Assembly: GCA_016845285.1 (NCBI GenBank)
Contig: JAERSX010000187.1
Span: forward strand, 1 to 5,518
Length of the DNA stretch: 5,518 bases
DNA from: Deltaproteobacteria bacterium
GTDB lineage: Bacteria; Myxococcota_A; UBA796; UBA2385
Reading direction: 5' to 3'
The translations under genes were made by a program, and so were the position numbers. Below the pieces are notes generated by a model that was given only the letters and a program-made list of their open reading frames with translations, was not told where the DNA came from and ran no database searches. This document shows, in pieces, positions 1 to 5,518 of the stretch. How positions within the stretch are numbered: the first letter of the stretch is position 1; each line of letters starts with the position of its first letter.

Positions 1-302
1 TCGAAGAGGTCCTCGATGCCGTCACCCCCAAGAAGGCGCCGCCGCCAGAGCCAGAGCCAGAGGCAGAGGCCGAGGCCGAGGCCGAGGATCCGAACCGTCC
101 GCTGACCGCGTCGGATCTGAACCTGGTCTACGACGACCCTCGCGGCCTGATGCTCCACAAGAGCAAGACGGGAGAGCGCTGGTTCGCCACCCAGGTCGAC
201 CCCCGCACCCAGTCTCCCCAGACCTTCGAGCTCCACGCCCAGGAAGTGACCCAGCTCAAGCAGCAGCTGGCTGGCAGCCCCTACTGGCTCCTCGGCGGGT
301 AA
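1..302 (+). CDS. Unrecognised protein, C-terminal 99 residues (5' end outside window)
   Basis: This is the 3' end of an open frame that enters from the left edge (first full codon at 3) and stops at TAA 300-302. I do not recognise the family. Visible parts are a short leading stretch (EEVLDAVTPKKAPPP), a linker of alternating Pro-Glu then Ala-Glu pairs, and about 70 residues with mixed hydrophobic and polar composition that look folded. That end part includes LNLVYDDPRGLMLHKS, GERWFATQVDP and a hydrophobic terminus, SPYWLLGG. The charged, proline-rich linker suggests that a separate N-terminal domain lies outside the window. The next gene starts only 9 bases after the stop, so the two are probably co-transcribed. 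That this frame is coding rests on its unbroken length, its G/C-rich third positions and its fit to the next gene start. The function is unknown. Confidence 0.72.
   Translation, partial: EEVLDAVTPKKAPPPEPEPEAEAEAEAEDPNRPLTASDLNLVYDDPRGLMLHKSKTGERWFATQVDPRTQSPQTFELHAQEVTQLKQQLAGSPYWLLGG
45..86 (+). repeat. Pro-Glu / Ala-Glu dipeptide repeat (interdomain linker)
   Basis: Seven consecutive 6-base units encode [P/A]E pairs: three CCA-GAG, one GCA-GAG and three GCC-GAG. The product would be an extended, negatively charged linker. The nearly identical units suggest growth by replication slippage, so the copy number may vary between strains. Confidence 0.8.
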
Positions 303-311
303 AGGGGCGCC

Positions 312-1718
312 ATGTCCATCCGTCTCCTTGGGATCACAGCCCTCGCCCTCGCCCTCGGCTGCAGCGGAGCGCGAAAGAGCATCAAGCGGGCCGATGCCTA
401 CATGGTCGACGGTCGTCCGGAGGCCGCGGCCCGCACCTACACCAAGGTGCTCGAGAGGCACCCTCGCGACCCCAAGCTCCTGGTCTCGGTGGCGAAGGCC
501 TGGCTGGCGGCGGGTGAGCCCGAGCGGGCACTGCCCCCGGCAGAGCTGGCCGTGCACGCCGACGGAGCCGGGTCGCACGCGGTGCTCGCCGCAAGTCTCA
601 TCTCCCTCGGTCGCGCCGAAGAGGGCAAGCCTCACGTACAGAAGGCCATCGAACAGAACCCCGATGACGGGGCGACGCGCCTGCTGTTGGCCGAGGCCCT
701 CCTGGCCATGGGAGACGTCGTCGGGGCCGTCTCGGTGGTGGAGGATGCACTGCCAAAGGCAACCGAGCCGCGCCACCGCACCTTCGCAGCGTGGATCCAC
801 AGCCGAGCCGGCAACCACGAGCGCGCCCAGACCCTGGCTCGACGGGCCACGCTGGCCGACCTGGACGACGCCCAGATCTACGCCGAGGCCGCCGCCGTCC
901 ACCGCGCAGCCCGTGACGCCGAAGCCGCCCGCACCGCCGCCGGCCGTGCCCGCACCGCCATGCGCGATCAGCAGAAGGCCTGGGAGGCCGACGCCGCCCG
1001 ACGCGACAGCGCCGGAGACCGGGAAGGCGCCTTGCGGCGCATGAGCTGGCTCCGCGCCGTCTACCCCGAAGACGGCTGGTACGCGCTCCAGCTCGGAGAG
1101 TTCTGGTCGGCTCGAGGCGAACCCGAGCGCGCCCTGGATGAGCTGGCGGGCGCACGCGAGCTCGAGCCCTTCTCCAAGCTCCTCGCCAATTCGGCGGGCG
1201 TGCAGGTCGACAACACCAGCACCCTGTCCATGTCCCAGGCCGAGCGCACTCAAGCCATCATCCGCCTCCACCTGGGCGAGGCCGAGGCCCACCGCTTGCG
1301 CGGCAACACCCGAGCCTCCCTGGCTTCGCATCAGGAGGCCCTCGTGCTCACAGGCGAGCGAGCGAGTGCCGAGGCATGGCGACAGATCGCAGAGGGCTGG
1401 GGGTCACTGGCCATGCACGACCAGGCCATCGCGGCAGCAGAGCTCGCCTTGACCCGCGCCCCGCGTGATCTGGTGAGCCACGTGGTGATCGTGCGCAGCC
1501 ACGCCGCCCTCGGCCGGGTCGACAAGGCCATCGGCTACGGCAGGCTGGCCTGGGACATCGCCCCGGGCGAGGCCGAGCTGGCCCTGCTGCTGAGCCAGCT
1601 CTACGTCCACCGAGGAGATCTCCGCGAGGCCCAGAAGATCCTGGCCTACGCCATCCAGGAGAACCCGGACGACCCACGCCTGCCCGCCGCCCTGGAGCGG
1701 GCCGTCCAGGGAGGCTGA
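312..1718 (+). CDS. TPR-repeat lipoprotein
   Basis: This 468-residue protein begins with a lipoprotein signal: Arg4, a hydrophobic stretch, then LALGC with the acceptor Cys17. Ser follows the Cys, with no Asp at +2 to retain it in the inner membrane, so an outer-membrane anchor facing the periplasm is expected. The rest is almost wholly alpha-helical tetratricopeptide-like repeats of about 34 residues. Clear examples lie near 25-58, 59-90, 91-120, 122-152, 254-288, 354-386, 388-420 and 422-454, with typical endings such as AIEQNPDD and AIQENPDD. Residues 185-250 are an Ala/Arg-rich helical stretch with weaker repeat character. TPRs form protein-binding superhelices, so a scaffold or assembly role in the envelope is likely, but the partner is unknown. 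A purine-rich ribosome site (AAAGGGG, 301-307) precedes the ATG. It sits 9 bases after the upstream gene and 2 bases before the Rrf2 gene. PilF/PilW-type pilotins are also TPR lipoproteins but are much shorter, so I do not assign that name. Confidence 0.9.
   Translation: MSIRLLGITALALALGCSGARKSIKRADAYMVDGRPEAAARTYTKVLERHPRDPKLLVSVAKAWLAAGEPERALPPAELAVHADGAGSHAVLAASLISLGRAEEGKPHVQKAIEQNPDDGATRLLLAEALLAMGDVVGAVSVVEDALPKATEPRHRTFAAWIHSRAGNHERAQTLARRATLADLDDAQIYAEAAAVHRAARDAEAARTAAGRARTAMRDQQKAWEADAARRDSAGDREGALRRMSWLRAVYPEDGWYALQLGEFWSARGEPERALDELAGARELEPFSKLLANSAGVQVDNTSTLSMSQAERTQAIIRLHLGEAEAHRLRGNTRASLASHQEALVLTGERASAEAWRQIAEGWGSLAMHDQAIAAAELALTRAPRDLVSHVVIVRSHAALGRVDKAIGYGRLAWDIAPGEAELALLLSQLYVHRGDLREAQKILAYAIQENPDDPRLPAALERAVQGG
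1708..1714 (+). promoter_or_regulatory. Ribosome binding site of the Rrf2 gene, inside the TPR gene end
   Basis: AGGGAGG lies within the last codons of the TPR lipoprotein gene, 6 bases before the ATG at 1721. With only 2 bases between stop and start, translation of the two genes is probably coupled. Confidence 0.7.
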
Positions 1719-1720
1719 AG

Positions 1721-2209
1721 ATGGCCATCACCACCCGCAGCGAGTACGGCCTGCGCGCGCTGGTGGTGCTGGCAGAGCAGCTCGACGACGAGCTCACCAG
1801 CGCAAAGGAGCTCGCGCGCACCGAGCAGATCCCAGTCAAGTACCTCGAGCAGATCCTGGCCGAGCTGAAGCGCGCCCACCTCGTCAGCTCCCAGGCCGGC
1901 GCCCGGGGCGGCTACCGCCTCTCGCGACCCGCCCGAGACATCACGGTGGGCGAGGTGGTGCGTGTGCTGGACGGCTCGCAGGCCCCCATGGGCTGCACCA
2001 CACCAGCCAGCGGTCAGGCCCCTGCCGAAGGCAACCTGCGGGTCCTCTGGCAGCGCCTCCACCGCGCCATCAACGGCGTGCTCGACGGCACCACCCTGGA
2101 GCAGCTGACCTTCCGGCCCACCCTCGTCGACCAGGCTGGCGCGGACGAGGCCGGCTCCGGTGAGAGCGCGACACGATCCCGGCCCGACGGCGGGGTCTAC
2201 CAGATCTAG
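1721..2209 (+). CDS. Rrf2-family transcriptional regulator with degenerate Fe-S site
   Basis: This 162-residue protein has the standard Rrf2/IscR layout. The N-terminus (TTRSEYGLRALVVLAEQ) begins a winged helix-turn-helix. The recognition helix holds PVKYLEQILAELKRAHLV (residues 39-54), with Glu43 at the position known in E. coli IscR for DNA-site selectivity. The wing has the signature ARGGYRLSRP (61-70), then DITVGEVVRVLDG. The family's C-terminal motif is also present: LWQRLHRAINGVLDGTTLEQL (split here as LWQRLHRAI and NGVLDGTTLEQL, 109-129). Family members usually bind a [2Fe-2S] cluster through three cysteines after the wing. Here only Cys92 (APMGC) remains, and the stretch to residue 108 has none, so cluster binding in the usual way is unlikely. 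About 30 polar residues extend past the core. No iron-sulfur assembly genes are nearby. It probably acts as a dimeric DNA-binding protein, perhaps cluster-free or sensing through the single thiol. Its target is unknown. Confidence 0.93.
   Translation: MAITTRSEYGLRALVVLAEQLDDELTSAKELARTEQIPVKYLEQILAELKRAHLVSSQAGARGGYRLSRPARDITVGEVVRVLDGSQAPMGCTTPASGQAPAEGNLRVLWQRLHRAINGVLDGTTLEQLTFRPTLVDQAGADEAGSGESATRSRPDGGVYQI
2206..2209. other. Convergent stop codons overlapping in CTAG
   Basis: The palindrome CTAG supplies the TAG stop of the Rrf2 gene on the + strand (2207-2209) and the TAG stop of the TerB-like gene on the - strand (2206-2208). The genes overlap tail to tail by 4 bases, with no room for an intergenic terminator. 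Transcripts from both sides must run into the opposite gene or end inside coding sequence. Confidence 0.85.
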
Positions 2210-2874
2210 GGTCCGGTCCGCTCGGTGAGCTCGGTGTGCTCCGTGATCTCGCTCGACCCCACCTCTGGCAGCGGCGAGATCGACGGGAGGGTGTGCTCGG
2301 TGTCCGCGGGACCATCATCGGGGATGTGGGTCACCGTGGTCAGGAGCCGCGGGCTCGGAAGGTCGAAGGGATCGCAGGGAGGGGCGAGAGGAGATCGGGA
2401 AGGCTGCTCCAGCCCGGGCGCCACCGTGGCCACCAACGTGTCGTCCAGCTGCTCGCCCGCGGAGGTGACGGGCGTGAGCGCGGAGGACTCGAGCTGCAGC
2501 ACCTGGTCACTGCGCGCCTTCAGCTCCCGGAAGACCCGAGCCTCGAGCTCCGCCAGTCGGTGGGCAGAGAACCCCAGTCGGTGGGCGTACTCGCTGACGC
2601 GACGGGTCTCCTCGATGCCGTAGCTTCCGTCGATGACCGCGACATAGACGCAGGCCGTCAGGAAGAGCTCGGCGTGGGGCCAGAGCGCGGAGAAGTCCGA
2701 GGGCACGACGCCCTGGACACGGGTGTCATCCCCCATGAGCCGATCGACCAAGGCGTGCTCTTCGCCCGACACCACCCCGTCGGCCCCAGCAAGCTCTCGC
2801 AGGGCATCCGCGAAGGTGCAGGCCACAGCGGGACTCAGTCCAGCTATGGAGATGCGCTCGGTCAGCGACTGCAC
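2206..2874 (-). CDS. TerB-like domain protein with disordered C-terminal tail
   Basis: This 222-residue protein carries a TerB-like all-helical domain at about residues 15-122. Two similar acidic motifs mark it: LRELAGADGVVSGEEHALVD (residues 25-44) and YVAVIDGSYGIEETRRVSEY (77-96). Each has the Asp-Gly...Glu-Glu pattern that forms the acidic, metal-binding face in TerB-family proteins. Helix LGFSAHRLAELEARVFRELK closes the domain. Residues 126-222 are rich in Pro, Ser, Thr, Asp and Glu, with repeated TEHT/TEL units, and look disordered. No signal peptide or membrane segment is seen, so it is probably cytoplasmic. The start is GTG at 2874, chosen for the strong ribosome site just before it; GTG at codon 17 is a weaker option. 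It lies 40 bases downstream of the cobalamin-type radical SAM gene on the same strand, so co-transcription is likely. TerB-like domains are found well beyond tellurite resistance, and no ter genes are nearby, so I infer no such resistance. Confidence 0.85.
   Translation of the reverse strand: MQSLTERISIAGLSPAVACTFADALRELAGADGVVSGEEHALVDRLMGDDTRVQGVVPSDFSALWPHAELFLTACVYVAVIDGSYGIEETRRVSEYAHRLGFSAHRLAELEARVFRELKARSDQVLQLESSALTPVTSAGEQLDDTLVATVAPGLEQPSRSPLAPPCDPFDLPSPRLLTTVTHIPDDGPADTEHTLPSISPLPEVGSSEITEHTELTERTGP
2553..2586. repeat. 13-bp direct repeat within the TerB-like gene
   Basis: CCAGTCGGTGGGC occurs at 2553-2565 and again at 2574-2586, a 21-base period. On the coding (-) strand this is seven codons, giving AHRLGFS followed by AHRLAEL (residues 97-110). 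It may be a small in-frame duplication in the last helices of the TerB-like domain. Confidence 0.7.
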
Positions 2875-2877
2875 CCC

Positions 2878-2885
2878 ACCTCCCT
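2878..2885 (-). promoter_or_regulatory. Ribosome binding site fixing the GTG start of the TerB-like gene
   Basis: On the - strand AGGGAGGT ends 3 bases before the GTG at 2874 (4 bases if counted from GGAGG). The spacing is short, but it is the only strong Shine-Dalgarno-like site near the 5' end, and it favours GTG 2874 over the GTG at codon 17. Confidence 0.65.
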
Positions 2886-2914
2886 CTGAAGTTCCAGAGC
2901 AGCCCCGAGCAGGC

Positions 2915-4381
2915 TCAGAAGCCCATCTCCTCGGGCCTTCGATAATGCCACAGGCGCTGTAGGGCCTTCAGCTCCAGGGGGCGGCCATAGCGCCGGAGCC
3001 GGTAGCGAGGAGCGGACAGGGCACGCAACACCCCCCGCTGCCAGCGTCGCAGGTTGCGGTCGGAGACCGACGGCCACCGAGCGTGCAGCACGGCCTCGAA
3101 GTCGTAGACCCGATCGATCAGGCGGCGATCGAGCCAGGGGGTACCTGGATTGCGGCGATCCTCGTAGCGGAGCCACTCGTCGGAGAGCCAGCCGTCGAGG
3201 TCACGTGGGAAGGAGAAGCCCTGGGCCTGGGCCTCGTCGTACATGCCCGGCAAGGGCACCGGTGTGTACATGTAGAGGATGATCTCGCAAGCAGGGTTGT
3301 CGTCCTTGAGATCGCCGATGAGCGCGAGTGTCCGCTCGATGTCGCGCTCGGGATTGGCCGGGTTTCCCAGCACGAAGGAGAACTCCGGGATCACCCCATG
3401 AGCACGGGCCAGGCGGTTCAGCTCTCGGGTCTGCTGCACCTGCAGCCCGCCCTTGTCCATGGCATCGAGAGCCTCGGGATCGCCCGACTCGGCCCCGTAG
3501 AAGACCATCGCCAGGCCCGAGCGCGCCATGATTCGCCAGGTCTCCTCCGACCATCCGAGCATGGTGTCGATGCGACCCTCGCCCCACCAGCGAAGTCCGA
3601 GGTCGACGATGCCTTCGGACACGGCCGCTACCCGCTTCTCGGCGGCGAAGAAGTTGTTGTCGTGGAACTCGATGGCGTCCGCCCCGTAGTCCTCGACCAG
3701 GTGCCGTACGGTCTCGACCACCCGGGGGGCCGGGTCGGCCAGCCAGCGCCCCTCGAACATGTTGACGACTGCACAGAAGTTGCAGGTGAAGGGACAGCCC
3801 ACGGACGAGTGGTGGTTGAAGGTGCGGCTGCCGAGGAAGGTCGGGGCGGCGTAGGTCTCCATGTCGAGACGCTCGTACGGCGCGCGACCGTGCTTCCAGC
3901 TGAAGGAGTAGCGCCTCGACGGCCCCTTCAGCAGACGCCCGTCTCGCCAGGTCGCCACCCCGGCCACATCCGCAGGGTCAGCGCCGCTCAGCCACGCGTG
4001 GCAGAGGTCGGCCAAGGTCTCCTCACCTTGACCGATCACCACGTGATCCACGGCGGCGTCGCGGGCAACAGCTTCCGTGTAGACCGTAGGAAAGTAGCCG
4101 CCCCAGACAATGCGCAAGGCCGGCCAGCGGCGCTTCAGGGACCGGCACCACGGGGTGGCCCAGCGAAGCTGGGGGCCGGGCATGACGGTCACCAACACCA
4201 CGGTGCCCGCGGGGTCCCGGGCGATGGCCGCCTCCGCACGGGCCTGGGCGTCAGCCGTCACGTTGGCGTCGACGATCTCCCAGCTCACCTCGGCAGGGAT
4301 GCCGCGGGCGAGGAAGAGCACCGAGAGCGGCAGCCGACGGTGGGCTTTCTGGGCACGCGGATTCACGAGCACGAGGTGCAT
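2915..4381 (-). CDS. Cobalamin-binding-domain radical SAM protein (BchE/HpnR-like layout)
   Basis: This 488-residue protein has the class B (cobalamin-dependent) radical SAM layout. Residues 1-150 form a Rossmann-like B12-binding domain, with LVNPRAQ at the start, PLSVLFLARGIPAEV, IVWGGYFPTVYTEAV (91-105) and VDHVVIGQGEETLADL (111-126). No DxHxxG motif is seen, as is usual in this class. The radical SAM core (about 185-400) has CPFTCNFC with Cys196, Cys200 and Cys203 to bind the [4Fe-4S] cluster that cleaves S-adenosylmethionine. Other core strands are IEFHDNNFF (237-245), GEGRID, FYGAESGDPEALDAMDKG and FSFVLGNPANPERD. The C-terminal ~90 residues are basic and aromatic (for example LRRYGRPLELKALQRLWHYR, 462-481) and may be specific to the subfamily. 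Relatives methylate unactivated carbons or rearrange rings; the substrate here is unknown. The ATG at 4381 follows a modest ribosome site, AGGGGA (4386-4391). The SPASM-type radical SAM gene ends 44 bases upstream, pointing to a shared operon. Confidence 0.9.
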   Translation of the reverse strand: MHLVLVNPRAQKAHRRLPLSVLFLARGIPAEVSWEIVDANVTADAQARAEAAIARDPAGTVVLVTVMPGPQLRWATPWCRSLKRRWPALRIVWGGYFPTVYTEAVARDAAVDHVVIGQGEETLADLCHAWLSGADPADVAGVATWRDGRLLKGPSRRYSFSWKHGRAPYERLDMETYAAPTFLGSRTFNHHSSVGCPFTCNFCAVVNMFEGRWLADPAPRVVETVRHLVEDYGADAIEFHDNNFFAAEKRVAAVSEGIVDLGLRWWGEGRIDTMLGWSEETWRIMARSGLAMVFYGAESGDPEALDAMDKGGLQVQQTRELNRLARAHGVIPEFSFVLGNPANPERDIERTLALIGDLKDDNPACEIILYMYTPVPLPGMYDEAQAQGFSFPRDLDGWLSDEWLRYEDRRNPGTPWLDRRLIDRVYDFEAVLHARWPSVSDRNLRRWQRGVLRALSAPRYRLRRYGRPLELKALQRLWHYRRPEEMGF

Positions 4382-4425
4382 GGGGTCCCCTAGCCCGCCG
4401 CCGCCCCGATGGCGTCAGCCGAAGC

Positions 4426-5518
4426 TCAGGTCAGTCGCGCCCAACAGACGCAGGACCGACATGCCGGCTCGGTGGCCTGGTCGAGGGCACGCAGCGCGGG
4501 TGCAGTGCGGGCCAGCCCAGCCTGAAGGCCCTCGGCAGCCGAGCCGTGTGGCGGCAGGAAGAAACACGGACGCAGAGACAGATCGGCCCCCACCAGCGCC
4601 GTGGTGAAGGGGGCATCGCACGGAGGGGACGCGGCAACGCCATCGCCCTCGGCGAGCTTCCAGATGCGATCGAGGGCATACGGACTGTCGATGAGAAAGT
4701 CGTCCGGCAGCGTTGCGCGCAGTGCGGTGAGTTCCTCGCGGAGGGCGACGGGTCCCGGTCGCGCGGGTGCCGCAGCCCGCTCCCCGAAAGCCTCGATGTT
4801 GTCGACATCCATGGCCAGGAAGCTCACGGTGTCACAGCCGAGCTCTCGCGCAGCATGGGCGATCTGGAGCAGCTGGCCGGCGTTCCCGGGACCCACCGTG
4901 ACCCGGGCGCCGATCCTCACAGCCGGGGCGACGGCCCGCAGGGCAGCGATGCCTCTGCCGACAGCCGCGAAACCATCCACGCCCCGCGCCTGTCGGTACG
5001 AGGAAGCGTCATGTCCGTCGAGCGAGACGATCACCTCGGGACAAGCCGCCCCCACCACAGCGGCGTGTCGCGCGAGAGCCAGGCCGTTGGTGAGGAGGCA
5101 GGGCGTCAGGCCCGCGGCACCGATCACGTCCAGCAATTCCGCAAGATCAGGTCGCAACAGCGGCTCGCCTCCGGTGAGCAGCGCCCGCTCCGCACCCATG
5201 GCTGCCGCCTCCCGCGCCAGCTTCCCCACTCGGGACGCCGTCAGCGCCTCACCGCCGGCAGGCCCACGAAAGCCACAGCCCACACACCGAGACTGGCAGC
5301 CCTGGGTGAGCTCGAAGATCACGGTGTGCAGACGGGTGAGCTGGCCCGTTCGACGGGCCTTCCGAGTTCTCAGCCGACGCGACAATGGCCCGACATCAGC
5401 GGGTGGAGGCCGCCCCAGGGGCTCAGGGCGCCGCCGCATGCCCACCACCAGGTGGTCCCCCATCTCCCGCACCACCGGCAGCCCACGAAGGCGTCGCTCC
5501 ACGCGCTCGGTCAGGGCG
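4426..5518 (-). CDS. Radical SAM protein with SPASM/Twitch-like C-terminus (5' end open)
   Basis: Residues are numbered from a possible GTG at 5502. The radical SAM core starts near residue 58 with LHTVIFELTQGCQSRCVGCG; Cys69, Cys73 and Cys76 form the CX3CX2C cluster site. LLTGGEPLLRPDL (108-120) supplies the GGEP motif that contacts S-adenosylmethionine. LLTNGLAL, VIVSLDGHDASSYRQARGVDGF and a VTVGPGN strand follow. The C-terminal part has five cysteines: Cys295, Cys313 (DLSLRPCFF), Cys348, Cys351 and Cys353 (CRSCVC). This resembles a shortened SPASM or Twitch domain holding an auxiliary Fe-S cluster, as in PqqE/AlbA/MoaA-type enzymes. The frame stays open to the window edge (ALTER precedes the GTG), and neither that GTG nor the ATGs at 5463 and 5439 has a convincing ribosome site. 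Residues 1-57, including RLRGLPVVREMGDHLVVGMR, are not part of a usual radical SAM core. The substrate is unknown; a cobalamin-type radical SAM gene follows after 44 bases. Confidence 0.88.
   Translation of the reverse strand, partial: ALTERVERRLRGLPVVREMGDHLVVGMRRRPEPLGRPPPADVGPLSRRLRTRKARRTGQLTRLHTVIFELTQGCQSRCVGCGFRGPAGGEALTASRVGKLAREAAAMGAERALLTGGEPLLRPDLAELLDVIGAAGLTPCLLTNGLALARHAAVVGAACPEVIVSLDGHDASSYRQARGVDGFAAVGRGIAALRAVAPAVRIGARVTVGPGNAGQLLQIAHAARELGCDTVSFLAMDVDNIEAFGERAAAPARPGPVALREELTALRATLPDDFLIDSPYALDRIWKLAEGDGVAASPPCDAPFTTALVGADLSLRPCFFLPPHGSAAEGLQAGLARTAPALRALDQATEPACRSCVCWARLT

Noticed and set aside
328..1155. Other-frame reading regions over the TPR gene, on both strands
   Set aside because: The translations are Arg/Pro/Ser-rich low-complexity sequence typical of shadow frames, while the chosen frame has a lipobox and regular TPR units.
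2206..2874. Tellurite resistance function for the TerB-like gene
   Set aside because: No other ter genes are present, and TerB-like domains occur in many unrelated contexts.
2236..2889. Open frames on the + strand over the TerB-like gene (2236-2889 and 2225-2623)
   Set aside because: No domain features are visible. The - strand frame has both acidic TerB-type motifs and a good ribosome site.
2897..2912. GAGCAG repeated at 2897-2902 and 2907-2912 in the gap before the TerB-like gene
   Set aside because: It is a short direct repeat, not an inverted one, with no stable stem and no T-run. It overlaps neither a clear promoter nor a terminator.
4382..4390. GGGGTCCCC palindrome directly next to the start codon of the cobalamin-type radical SAM gene
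   Set aside because: The stem would be 3 base pairs at most once a loop is allowed, too weak to call a regulatory hairpin or terminator.
3083..4393. A 436-codon open frame on the + strand, antisense to the cobalamin-type radical SAM gene
   Set aside because: Its translation shows no recognisable domain, while the opposite strand encodes the radical SAM motifs in order. Long antisense frames are expected in DNA this rich in GC.
4382..4425. Search for a small precursor-peptide gene between or after the radical SAM genes
   Set aside because: The gaps are only 44 and 40 bases, and no short frame with its own ribosome site is seen. A precursor, if any, must lie outside the window.

Overview
The window is GC-rich DNA, densely packed with genes and strongly biased to G/C at third codon positions. 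One gene encodes an apparent lipoprotein, so the host is probably a diderm (Gram-negative-type) bacterium. The mix of long TPR lipoproteins, TerB-like proteins with disordered tails and cobalamin-binding radical SAM enzymes would suit a myxobacterium-like (Myxococcota or related deltaproteobacterial) genome. That placement is inference; no marker gene is present. No RNA genes, insertion sequences, CRISPR arrays or phage genes were seen.

The left part (1-2209) is read on the + strand. It holds the end of a protein I do not recognise, with a Pro-Glu/Ala-Glu linker and a small C-terminal domain. A TPR-repeat lipoprotein (312-1718) and an Rrf2-family winged-helix regulator (1721-2209) follow. The gaps are 9 and 2 bases, so the three genes look like one transcript. 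The Rrf2 protein keeps only one of the three cysteines that normally hold an Fe-S cluster.

The right part (2206-5518) is read on the - strand as a second apparent operon. In transcription order it holds a radical SAM protein with a SPASM/Twitch-like cysteine-rich end, whose 5' end is open at the window edge. A cobalamin-binding (BchE/HpnR-type, class B layout) radical SAM protein comes next, then a TerB-like protein with a long disordered tail. The gaps are 44 and 40 bases. The two operons converge and overlap by 4 bases: both stop codons lie in one CTAG.

The most interesting part is the pair of different radical SAM enzymes. Such pairs occur in pathways for natural products, cofactors, lipids and peptide modification, but nothing in the window names the substrate, and the short gaps hold no precursor-peptide gene. 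The reading frame of the SPASM-type protein continues past any convincing start to the window edge, and its first ~25 residues look like the end of another domain, so it may be a fusion protein.
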